From Trochalopteron elliotii (Eukaryota; Chordata; Aves; Passeriformes; Leiothrichidae): a stretch of 64,000 nucleotides of DNA. The notes beneath the pieces were generated by a model. That model had not been told where the DNA came from, ran no database searches, and worked only from the letters and a program-made list of their open reading frames with translations. Positions 1-12,025 of this stretch are shown one piece after another (within the stretch, counting starts at the first letter, position 1; every line of letters starts with the position of its first letter). The translations under genes and the position numbers were made by a program. The DNA is taken from contig JANPWX010000173.1 in the NCBI GenBank assembly GCA_024734555.1, positions 1,734,882-1,798,881 on the forward strand, in the 5' to 3' direction.

Positions 1-39
1 AGGAAGGAAGGAAGGAAGGAAGGAAGGAAGGAAGGAAGG
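1..39. repeat. (AAGG)n microsatellite
   Basis: About ten uninterrupted AGGA units sit at the window edge and may extend to the left. Confidence 0.95.
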
Positions 40-846
40 CAGGCTTATACTTTGGATATCACTAAATATGAAAAGACAGTCTAGCTACCTTTGATATTCA
101 TGAATGGGTTAATGTTAGAGTTGGCCACTCTAGCCAGTTCTGTCCAACAAGCTCAGGTGCCCCTGATGTAGAGCCCCAAGCATAACACTTTATTGCTTAT
201 ATTTATCATCTCTTACTGCGATTGCGATTTAGGGACAGATTCAGGGTGAGATTTAGGGACAGAGTTCTTTTCCCAATTCATCCCCACAAAATACAGATCA
301 ACAAAGGTCTTGTTACCTGCTGTATTTTCACGGTTTGATTTCAGATTCACATCACAGATGAATACCCTAACACTTGCACTGTCTTTGTCTCTCTCCTTCT
401 TTGTGTGCATTTACACACAAAATGAAACATTATTCATTTTAGTCCATCAGAGATATATATTATTTTCATATTTATTTTTAATTCTAGAGTTTCACAGGAT
501 TGGAAAATGTTAAGAGTAAAATAGAGATGGGTATCTATAGGAAGAGAAAACCTACTAAAACTTTCAAAAATACAAAGGACAACATTTACCCAAAACAGGA
601 TCCAACTAGATTCTGCCTCCATCCATGGACAGTCCTGGAAAGAAAGGTCATGATCATCTTCCTCTTGGAAGAGGATCACAAAATAATTTCTGAGATGATA
701 GTTTCAAACAGACATCAATCACTCTGCCTGCAACATTATCCCAGGGCTCAGTACAGAAGAGAAACATTTATTTAAACATGCCAGCTGTGTTCAAAGTGAA
801 AGAAAACTCCCCTAAAAATACTTTCAAAACAGAAATGAACATCAAT

Positions 847-881
847 TAAAAAACAAAACAAAAAAAAAAACAAAAAAAAAC
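847..881. repeat. A-rich low-complexity tract
   Basis: Runs of A are broken only by single C residues. Confidence 0.85.
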
Positions 882-1485
882 CCAGCCCATATTTATAAAA
901 CAAGAAGAGAAATAATACCTGACTGCACTGCAGAAGTATGTGCACATTTTGTAGTACAAAGAAAGGAAGTGAAGCTATAGCTAATTTTATCTAAGTTTTG
1001 TTTCTTTTTTTTTCTCAGAAAAAAAAGACATAAAAAAGGCAAGTAAAAAGTGGGCTCAAAAACACCCGGGGAAAAGGAAACCCTCTCTCACAAGATGGTT
1101 CTCTCTAATTCCACCTTTGGAGATGTCAGCAAACATAAAAAGCTGTGCAAGCAGCAGGACAAGTCGTTACAAACATGAGGAGCCACATTTTGCACCAGGC
1201 TGAAATCCCAGGGGAACTGTGACCCCCAAGCAGGAGCAGCTGGCAGCTCCCCCAGAGCTTTTGTGCCCAGAGCCAGGAGGGCAGAGCTGGCACTGGAAGG
1301 GGCTGAGGCTGGCACTGGGCTGGACTGACCGTCCCAGCATCAGGGCACTGCAGCAAAGGAAGGGCTCTCTCTGTGCTTGCACGCTGTGGGGTGCTGTTCT
1401 AAAAATGACTCTTCCTGACACGATTGCTGTGATTTGGCTCGCTGCTCTATCAGAATAATAAACCAAACTAACCCCCTAAAACCCA

Positions 1486-1517
1486 ATAAACAAACAAACA
1501 AAAAGAAAAAAAAAAAG
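1486..1517. repeat. (AAAC)n followed by A-rich tract
   Basis: CAAA units run into poly-A with a G interruption. Confidence 0.85.
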
Positions 1518-4143
1518 CCCAAAATCAATCTTCTAGAAAAATTCTGTTTATGTTCAACCTGGACACAAAAGCTGAAACACCCAAGAGGTCCATCCCAGAG
1601 CCATAGCACCCCAGCAATAATTAAAGGGAACATTTTTGTTTTATGGCACAATATAGTCATGGTGTTTGGACTTGTCAAAACAAACAAACCATATTCAGGG
1701 AAATCTGTGGTACAAAAGAGCGAAACAAATTATGGGGTAGAGGCAAACATGGCCACACCATCAGCATTCAAGACCTGAAGAAAAGAGTGGAAACTTTCAG
1801 GGTCTGAATGCGGGAGTGGAAAAGCTAATTGAGCACAAATGAAAGGATCTATTACGGCTGAAAGAATAAGTGAGAGTACAGGCAGGACAATACTCTCATT
1901 TATGATTCAAATATCCATGGATAGTGCAGTACAGCTTTAAATACAATTTACAGCCTTGATTACAAATGACTATGTGCATCAACTTGGAAGCAATGCAAAG
2001 GCTGTGAGCGGGAGAAAGAGCCTGCCTTGTCAGAAAGGAAGGAGAAAGGGATAAGTGACGGCAGAGCTGGGCTGGACACTCAGAAGCAATTGGAATGTGC
2101 AGAATTATGAAATAGGGCTTTTAAAAACCTGAAGATGAACTGATTAGTGGGCAAGAAGGCTCACATTTAGAATAACCGAATTGCCCAGTGATAAGATTAT
2201 AAAGGGAGATTTATGTTAGATAATCACAGTGAGATCAGGGGCAAAGGAGTATCATTCTGTCCCTGTGCCTTCCAAAAGCAAAATATAAATATATGAATGT
2301 GGTAAAAATAATAAGTACTGGAAATGAAGAGCAAGGACAGGCTCTTATTTTTATGGAAAGCAGCAGCAGCTTTTTTTCTCAGCCTGCATGAGACCCAAAA
2401 CTGACCTGAAACCACCCAAGTTGTGAACTACTTTCTACCCAGAAACTGCCTGTATCCTCACTGCCTTTTTTTTTTTAAAGCTATGTTATGTTTTATGAAC
2501 CAAACATTACTTCTGTCAAATTTCCAACAGTTGGAAAATTTTAAAAATCTTACGAAAAACATAAAATTATTTGGGCTGTGTAGCAACAAAATTAGCACTG
2601 GATGGACATTGGCACCAAAGACACTGCACCCTGAGGTGCCACAGGCTGTATATTTTCATATTTTTTCTATTCCACATCCATTCTGATCTCCAGCCATTGG
2701 GTACCACAACAGCTAACAAAAGTCAGGAAAATGCCATCAACCCTCCACAGGTCCCACTTTCCCAATTCTCCCAGAGCCTGTCTGAAATCAGAAACTCACT
2801 AAAAAGCTAATGGTGGGAGTAGACCTCAGTGACAAGCAGACAAACACAAGCAGAAGCAAACAGCTGGGTGAATGTGTGGCTTTCACACCTGCAGGAGGAC
2901 ATCAGTACCAGAGAACTCAACCCTGCCACACTTCTCACTAGGATTGGTTAACAACACAGGTAATTACATTGGCCCTGAGACGTGGTTTCTTCCAAGTGGA
3001 AATCGCTCACTCCAAGTGATCTGTGCGTCCAGGACTGTCTTAATCTTAGGCAGTGCACCATCTTCTCAGGAGTGAGACCCAAATTTAAAAAGCCTCCATG
3101 CCTCGTGCAATATGCAGCAGTCCCTTGACTAAACCAAATTAAGGGCGGCTAAATGAAATTAAGAAGAGCTGTACATATATCCCTGCAACATCCCAACCCA
3201 TTCCCACTGAACACTCGTCAGAATCAGTTTTCAAAATTCACAAGTAGTGAGAACAACCAAACGTCAGGAATTACCCCTCCTCTCATAACCAAAAGCCACA
3301 ATCTCCATAATTATGTGCATGGGAGACTGGAACTGTGTAATGAGGAAGAAAATGAGAGGCTTCTGACAGCTGATTCAAGACAATGGAACCCTCATGTCTG
3401 AGCCCAAAGGGTAACCACACAAAAGAAAAATCCAAAGTTGCTTCTGCTGCCCTCATCATAACCATTCACTGCAGAGCGCAATAATGTTGGAGCAACTGTG
3501 TGTATTTTTACTTCTTTTGTAAGGATTCAGGTGGCACTTCTCTTAAGTAAGGCAGTTAGCATGAGTAGCCCAACACAGCACCCTTTCTCCACAGTTATTC
3601 ATTTTTTAAGGACACTGTTTTTGAAACAAAAAGAGAATCAAACTATATGGCATGCACTCCCAGTCTCAGATCGGGAGTGGAAGAAAATAATGGCCACACA
3701 CTGCTATACAATTAGGTCTGTCTTGGAAAGAAATTATACTGATGTTTTTCTAAGCAATGCCAGGTGGTTTATTCACCAAATAATGAGACACTAAATGGAT
3801 CTAAAGATGCTTGGCAACTGGTAAATGCTTACCTTGGACTCCCTATTCCTCTCTTCAAGAAATGGTTTGCTTTTCCCAAGAGTTTTCTTAAGTAGCTCCT
3901 CAGCTGTGATTAAAAGTAAATAACAGTGGTCTGAAGGTTGGTTAACTTACACTTATTTAATGATACAACTCAGGGAACTGCAAGTGCACCTCAGATGCCT
4001 CATTGATTTAGTAAACAGCTTCAGCCATCAGAAGACCTTGTTTTTAAAGTCCATACTTTTGTTCCAGAAGCAAAAAAAAAAAAAATCCCAAACTGTTGTA
4101 GTTAACTTTTATCTGCTTGATCACTGTCCAAAAACCTATTAGG

Positions 4144-4183
4144 GGAAAAGAAAAAAAAGAAAAAAAAAAAAAAAAAAAAAAAA
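4144..4183. repeat. Poly-A tract
   Basis: About 40 bases are almost all A with two G interruptions. No retroposed gene could be recognised on its 5' side. Confidence 0.9.
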
Positions 4184-7100
4184 TCTTAGCTTCATTATTT
4201 GCAAGAGCAACAAAAACATGGACTCTTTTCCCTGATTCTGCAGAAGGAGGGAACACAAGCTCTGGGAGCAGGAGGTGGTCATGTCTGGTGACGGACAACA
4301 AGGACTGGTGATGTCCACAGCTCAGCACAGAGGAGCAAAGGAGCCAGGCTGCCTCCAGAGCCGAGTAAAGAAGGGAGAGACCATATGTCGACAGGAGCGT
4401 CAGGCTCCGCATCTGCTGTGGAGCAAATCCACAGACAAAGGAGGACTTGAGTGGACCTGGCTCCAACACTTGCCCAGGTAAAAGCTGGTGGGGCAGCCAA
4501 GGACCTCAGAGCCAACATGGCAGTAACTCCCAGGGTCATCCTGTGCCCCTGGGGCCAGAGAAAGACCAGCTGAATGATCCCACTGATTCCTGGGAAACTC
4601 GATGTTACAGCAACAGCTCTGTCCCGTGATACAATCCCCACCCTGTGCTGCTCCACCTTTGAGAACTAGAGAGTGCTCCAGCTCCAAACAAAACTGACCT
4701 GGGGACAGTACAAATACAGCTCCTGTACAGCTACAAAGCAACTTAAATAAACCTGGGGCTGCTAAGGGCAGGCTTAGGGGTGGGCTGCTCACTTTCCCCC
4801 CTGCTGCACTGGCAGGGGTGGACACAGCCTGGTGGGCTGGGATGGACACCAAGGTCAGCAGAAGCACCAGCACCCAGCAGGTGACAGCACTGGGATGTCA
4901 CTCAGGAAAAAGCCTTCAAAGGGACAAGCCATTTCAGAACTCTCAGCAGACAGCAAATAGAGCAGCCGATGGATTTTGCTTCCTTTTCTTTTTGTCAGTT
5001 TAGGGAGAGAAGCACATTATAATAATATTAATAATGAAAAAAAATGCTGCGAATAATTCTTCGCTTATGGTTCCTCCTCCAAATATTTAGAATTAGTATT
5101 GCTTTGACCATCTTTGTCCGAAGATCGCTCCCATTTTAAAAGATGACTGTTCACAGCCAGAGATTCAGAATTTCATTTATGTGAATACAAATTGATATTT
5201 ATGAAAAATCCCACATCTAAAGTACATCTGCTAGAGTTATTTTCCAGAATATTCCACAAAACTCTAAACATACCGAACATTGCAAGGCTTCCCAAGAAGA
5301 ACTAATTACAATGCCCAAATTAATATTTGAATAAAATCTTGAAGCAATGGTTCTGTTCTCATTTAAATATGTGACTACTCTCCTTATAATGTGCAAAGCA
5401 TTATAACCATTTATATATGTTCCAAGTGATATATTACTGAGTTGAACCTAGATTCCCCTTCTTTTGTTCTGGGTTCATAACCTTGCTGTATTATCTTCCA
5501 TAACTCTATAGCTTGCTAATGCATAATTCAAGCTTCTCTTATTGACAAAAGGCGGCAGAAAGAAAGAATATTTCAATGCCACTTTCCCACGTAGATAGTA
5601 TTGCTTTCACTTCAGCCGGTATCATTTCCATACTAAAGCCAGATCTTTTAAAGTACATTAAGTATCATTTTCATAGCTTATTCACAATTTATTCACTGGG
5701 ACAACTACATCTGTTTACCTCCATCTTCTGAGACTATTTTACTGCAAGTTTTTTGTTGGGTTTTATTGGGGCTTTTTTTGAAGTGGGTTTCTTGCCAAAA
5801 GAAGAAACTGCAGTTAAAATATTATGCACTAATGTATGGCATCATCTTCACACAAATCTCTTAACTAGAACTTTGCTTTAGGACTAGTGTCAGTTTCCCC
5901 AGATGCAAATGTGGAGCAGAACCATTTTGCCATCATCCCGCAAACTCTGTTCTAACCCCTTCCCTGTGTAAAGTAACAGGCAAGTATCATGTTCTCATGC
6001 ATCTCTGACTGGAGGTCAAATTTGTCCTCACAGTCATCCATGCATCTATGCAAAATTCCCACTGATGTTAATGCAGTTCCTTCAAATACACACAGGTGGG
6101 AAGGGGAAGATAGTTTGCCCACTTTCCATGTTGGTGATGGATACAGAGAACTCCAATGGTTTTCAGTCTCCTCTGAGAAACAGATTGCCTCCTTCCAATG
6201 GTACAAAAGGCCCACAGACAGAATAATTAAAAACAATTAAATGCTCCAAGAAACAGCCAGGTATCAATCTTTCCTCATCATTATCCTGGGCACGTTAAGA
6301 ATGTCAAGTTCTCGTGTCTCCAAAGACACCAAGTGCAATGTCCTCTCATTGGAGCATTCTTTGGAAGCCTAAAAAAGGGCAGCGAGCAGCTACTCTCCCA
6401 GAAGAGAGACTGTCACCACACCCTACACACAGTTCCTGCAGAGTGTGGCTCAGCACACTGTGCTGTGCAGGGAGCTGTGCAAGGCAAGGCTCCTCTGCAG
6501 CCTTCCTCCCTACCTGTGTATTTATCTGACCTGTGAAACTCTGCTCTCATCTCATCTAACTTGCCATGGCAGGCAGCCACCCACCACCCAGCCACCATTA
6601 TTTGTGTTGTCTCTTGGCTGCAGTAAGAGCAGAGGTTTGGGCACATTGGCCAAATCTGAGAGTGCCAGGGCACATCCCCACAGTAGGTCCAAGCTGCAAC
6701 TCATTTGCCTCACAGGCAGCTTTAAGGCATTTAAGCAGGTAAGTGCCATGGTCAGAAGGGGAATTTCCCCCTGAGGCTGGTGCAGCATCACTTCTGCATG
6801 GCAGCCCACACACAGCTTTAGCATCAGGAAATGTCTCTTACCATACAGTGCCCCAGCAGGGATGGACACCTACCTAAGAGGCCCTTTATATAATGAAGGG
6901 AACTGTAATCTTACAAATTGTTCTGCCAAAAGTGGCATGAAAAATTATCAGAGGAGGCCCTACAAGGCACCTGGATTCTCTGGAATCATATTTACCAAAC
7001 CAGTCTCAGTAATAACACCATCTAGCTAGGTTTACAGCTCTGGTGCTTCTCTCTGTGCCACCTCAGCCACTCACCTGTTTCTTGCAAGTTCAGCTTCCTG

Positions 7101-9521
7101 AAGCATTTCAATTCTGGCTATAGTCAAAATGATTTCTCTAAACTTAGAAGCTTGTTTATTTTTTTCTAAAAACTCTCAAAAACTCATTTTCTGCAAAATA
7201 CTCAGAAAACACAGCTTGAAAAGCAAAATTCAGGTGGGTTTAATGGTGCCTCCAGCTGTGCCTCATTTTAAAGTCACTGTTTATTCAACAGAATCAATGC
7301 AACGGAGAATTAGCTCAAGTTATCAAATACTTTATATGTCATGGTCTGAAAAAGTAGCAGTTTAGGAGAGTAACACTGCTTCCACTTGGATTATTCCCCT
7401 TCTATTTGCCTCACCTTAAAAGCCATGGAATTTCTCATATCATACACTGTCAAAGGAAACAAAATGAAAATAACTTACATAATTTTGTAGGGAATTCCAT
7501 GTTTCTAACCCTGAAAGCACTAGTACTTTAAGGGATAGTGCAGGAAATGGTGCTGTGAAGTAAATCAGCAGCCTCACCAGCAGCAAGTAAAAGGCCCATG
7601 TCATTTTTGACACTTGCATACTGCCTGTCCTTCCTCCCTGGAATTTCGCTTGCATCTGCCTGCATTTAATTCTAGCACTTGCACTCAACTTAGCTCAGGA
7701 AGTTCCTGCAGTTCCCAATTCCACCAGACATGACCCCTGGCCTTGCATTTCAAGGATGGCTTAATTCAAGGAGGGTAAACACAGAGTTGCAGTGAACCCT
7801 TTCAGAAGGTACTGCCCAGACTCTCAGTTGTTCATCACATTCAGGGTCCCTTCAGAGAGGCCTCAACACCTCTCCAGCTAGAGGACCACAGGGCTTCTGG
7901 ATCCTGGGCTGCTCCCATTGCATGGTTGGTGTAAAACAAAAAATCCCAGAACACAGCTATGCCAAGATACTCTCCTCAATGGCAAGGCCCAATTCCCTTC
8001 ACCGCTCTGTCCTGGCGGATGTAACTCTAGGGATGTGAGAGAGCAGAGTTTCCCCATTTGCAGCTGTGAGCTGGGAAGCAAGCAGGTCAGGGGAGGGAGC
8101 CCAAGAAGAGCTGTGCTGTGTGTCACTGCTGGGGACACAGCAAGTAGAGGTCCCCTTCACCACCTGAGTGCCAGCCCAGGACTGGTGGCAGCAGGCAGCC
8201 TTGCCCTCTCAATGCACAGGGATGGTGTGCAACCAGACTGAGGACCTGAGCAAATTTGCACGTAATTCCACCTTCTTGTTGGCAAATTCCCCAAAACCTG
8301 TCCTTGTAAAGACCCCCTAGAACCCACCACTAGACCTACAGTTCCTGGAGATAAAAATGTGTTTCATGTTGCACCTGCATTAAGCTTCTTCCTGTCCCTC
8401 TCACAATGCAAACACTCCCTAACGAAGACACTCTACTCAATATTGGGGGGGTTGGAGGGTGGCAGGGGGGAAATCTTAGGAAAAGCCAGTCATTCTCATA
8501 TCCATAGAAGGCTTTTGCACATCATCAGGAGCATGGTCACACAACTGATTTGCCATTTGTCAGGACAAGTAGGTGGGAAACCCCAGCACAGGGGACAGGA
8601 CTAGGCAAGCTCCTGATGTGAACTTCTTAAAAACAGAAAACTCTTCCCAGCTGCCTGTCCCCACCGCTGCTTTAGAGATGTCACCTCCTCTGCAGTGCAA
8701 GCAATCACCCACATCTGTGTTCTCTGAAGGTGAAGAGGGACACAAGGAAGAAAAATTTGGGAAAGCAGTAGCCAGCAAACTGGTTACCCTTTTACATCCA
8801 TGTCTTCTGTGGGTGAGATGACTGCAGTGACCTCCCACTGCTGGCTGCCACGGAGAAGAACAGACCCAGTGTCCCTGCAGCAGCAGCATCACTCTTGTGA
8901 AAACTCATGGTAAAAGCAAGAAATGGTTTGGTTTGTGACCCACCTTCACCAAGGGAAGTCGTCCCTTGCAGAAGAATCATGTTTATAGAAACACTGCTCC
9001 AGCACTCTGTGACAAGTTGTAGACCTCAGAAATCACCACAGGCTTGTGAATTGTCCCAGGCAAAGCACAACACTGCCCTGTCCCAGAAAAATAAGCTGAA
9101 TTCTGCGAGTAAGATGAACTGGAGAGCCAGTGTCCCTTTTATTTTATGTCATATCATAACAATGAATATGTAGAAGATAAATAAATCATTTTTCTCTGCT
9201 CAGAAAAACCTTCTGAGGTTCCTGTGGTACTTTGGGTTGATGGTGATGAAAGATGACATGCACAGCTTTTCACTTAGAGAAAGGGAACATGGGTAACTCA
9301 CATTTTCTAAACTCTTGACAAGTAACTCACCTGATGACACAGAAACAAACAAATCAAGCCATCTGTACCAATCTCACATGAACAACTTAAATATGAGATA
9401 CAAAGGATTTCACAAAGGAAAGAGCCAAGTGTCTGAAGCCATTTTAATATTGCACATTTTTTCTTAACAGCTATAAGCATCTCCAGCTCTTTTATCCAAC
9501 ATACTACAAGGCATCTTAAAA

Positions 9522-9540
9522 CATTCTGTATTACAGAATG
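9522..9540. repeat. Near-perfect palindrome
   Basis: CATTCTGTA and its exact inverse complement TACAGAATG are separated by one T. Confidence 0.8.
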
Positions 9541-9865
9541 CTATCTGAATGTACCCTCTAGCATTCTCAAAGGATTGCTCCAGTTCAGCATCTGCTTAAA
9601 ACACCGAGCCTTCTTGCCTTTTTTTTTTCCCTTTCCTGCTTGGGGCTAATTGGTCTACTTGTTTCTCCAGAAGAGCAATATGCTTCTCAAAATGCCTTAG
9701 GTATTGGAGAGACCCTTCAGTCCACCCTCAACTACTCATAATTATAGTACTACCTCTGGTTCACTCATCAGTCAAGAAAGCAGAAATCAAAAAAGGCATT
9801 CCCTTATTTTCTGTCAGAACATCATTCAGCATAAGAACATTTTTGCGGAATAAAATGATTCACCA

Positions 9866-9907
9866 ATATTATATTATATTATATTATATATATTATATTA
9901 TATTTAT
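9866..9907. repeat. (ATATT)n microsatellite
   Basis: ATATT units are repeated with one ATATAT interruption near 9890. Confidence 0.9.
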
Positions 9908-11944
9908 TTTCAGAAGTTTCCAATCCACCTTCCCAGAAGCCGTCTGCACATTCCTCTTCTCTTTCATTTGAACAGAGGCCCTCTGCAATGGGCACACAAC
10001 TCTTCTGGTTAGGTTTTATAGTTTCTGTTCCATCTCCAAATTCTTTTATCTCTCAAATTGTTAACTTTGCCCTTTTTGGCAACTTTTTCACTCAATGGTG
10101 ATTCTTGTCTGAACTTCTCACTCCATTTCTGGCCTCTCCTTGGTCCTGTTCTCAGCTTTGGCCTTCCTCAGAGACTGCTTTCCATCTACTTCAATTTCAG
10201 AGGATCAAAACTTAGCCCCTTACTGATCTTTCATGGGCTTTCTTCCTCTTTCTTACGGCCCTGTGAGCAACATCCACTGCAGTATTCCAACCCACAGAGC
10301 TGGGAACAAAACAAACCCCTGGTCTGTACCTGCCTCCTGCTCCCTTTCTCTCTCACTAGCAAAAGCACCCCTTGCTTTGACCAGTTACTGGTGGTCAGTT
10401 TGGAAATACTTGGCTTATACCCAACACATATGGATTTATTTTTTTTTCTCATGTATTATTTACTCTGTGACTACCAGCCTTGAACAAAAGGGCATTTTCT
10501 TTCCAGTGTTTTGGGGTGGTTATGGTTTCCTTCCTCCCAAACGCAGTATTAATAAACCCAAGGGAAAAAAAATCCAAGCAAAAGTATCTTTGTAACGGCT
10601 ACTGTATACTTGGAGATAGTTAATGATGTCATCACATGGGTACAGTCCCTCTTGAAAATGCCAGCATTCCCAGAATCCCATGGAAGGCAGCTAATAGGGG
10701 ACCATGTCTATGCTTTCAATTATCTTCAACTGCTTTACACCACTTGCTGCTCCAGAAACAATAATTTCATAATTTGTAATAAAAAAACTGAAGTGGAAGG
10801 GGTTTTATGCATCAACACACTCCATTTCATTTGTGTTACCCTCTAAATATTGGGACTGGGCTGGTGTTCCTTACCTGCGAGCTGCCAGTGAATCCACTTG
10901 TGCTCTGTCTCTGAACAGGACTGCCCTGAAGTATGGGGTTGTCAAACACAACAGAAGAGAAAGGAGAGAGCACAAGTGGAGAAGACTGTGCAATTTGGTG
11001 CTCTGCAGAGAACTGCTGGCTTAAAAATAGTGGCTTGCACAGAGGCTGGGAAATTTACTTGTCATAAAATGCAACCTTTCCCCCAGTATACCAACACATT
11101 TTAGGCAGTAAGAACCTAATGAAGAAGTTACCTCTTGCTTTGTTCCAGGTCTTGTGACAGATCAGTTCTTCAAAGACAAATCCCCAGTGAATTCATGCAT
11201 TCCTGGTGGAGCTGTTGAGATACACGCTTGGGGTAGCCCAGCATGGGAATATGGCAAGGAAGAACAAAACTAAGCACAGGCCTGGTCAGAAACTCTTTGG
11301 GCATGAGGAGTGAGTGAACAGAGGGGATGCACTCCCACTAGAATAACTGGATTTTGTAAGATGGCTCCAAACATCACACACATTCTGATGCCTCCAGTAG
11401 GATAAACGAAGACACCACAAAGCTCCCCAAAGCACAAGAATGCAGCAACACATTTTCAGGGATTTCCATGAAACATGCAGGTATCAGGAAATCCCCCTAG
11501 TGAGAAATTTGTATCCTACAGTCAACAGCAAACCACTTTTTGCACCTACCAGCAGATGCTGTTTTCTAAAGTATAATACCCAGTTGATTTCATTAAACGT
11601 CAGTTTTCGATAGGACAGAGGCAGCAATTTATGCTAAGGTTTATCACTAAGGACTTTTAAGAGGTTTTAAAATACAAACCTAAAAAAACGTCTTGGCTTT
11701 TCAACTGGCTTAACTTTTTGTAGAAGGCACCCACTTATATACAGCATTTCTGACAGAAGGAATCTCAAGAATGCAGCATGGTGGCAACGTAGTAGCTGAT
11801 CAGCCCTGTGGAGAAAGTTTCTCCAAGTTGGACTTTTGCTCAGTGTACAACATTCAGAATACAAAAATACTCGGGTGGTCTTTCACTTCAGCCATAATAA
11901 AAGAGATCTCCTACGCTTTAGCTAAAATAAACCACACATAAACC

Positions 11945-11978
11945 AGAGAGAGAGGGAGAGGGAGAGACAGAGAGAGAT
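11945..11978. repeat. (GA)n-rich tract
   Basis: GA and GGGA units; on the sense strand of ZNF516 this is a CT-rich run about 40-80 nt past the distal poly(A) signal. Confidence 0.85.
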
Positions 11979-12019
11979 GGCAGATACACTGAGAATCTGC
12001 AGCGTAGATAATCAAACCC

Positions 12020-12025
12020 TTTATT
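12020..12025 (-). terminator. Distal poly(A) signal AATAAA, ZNF516
   Basis: The plus strand reads TTTATT, so AATAAA lies on the sense strand of the gene. It is followed within about 30-85 nt by TGTATCTGCC, then a CT-rich run and TTTATGTGTGG, which resembles a U/GU-rich downstream element. Cleavage would fall near 12000. Confidence 0.5.

Larger units (their letters stand above)
1..11999. other. Intergenic region downstream of ZNF516
   Basis: No exon, RNA gene or intact transposon was recognised. Content seen: an AAGG microsatellite at the left edge, A-rich tracts near 847, 1486 and 4144, an ATATT repeat near 9866, a near-perfect palindrome at 9522-9540, and a GA-rich tract at 11945-11978. Open frames up to 157 codons (for example 4873-4400 minus) show no family resemblance, no splice-site context and no domain. 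In mammals the 3' side of ZNF516 is gene-poor, which would agree, but synteny was not checked. Confidence 0.7.

Noticed and set aside
4400..4873. 157-codon minus-strand frame in the intergenic region
   Set aside because: No family resemblance, overlapping frames of similar length on both strands, and no splice or promoter context.
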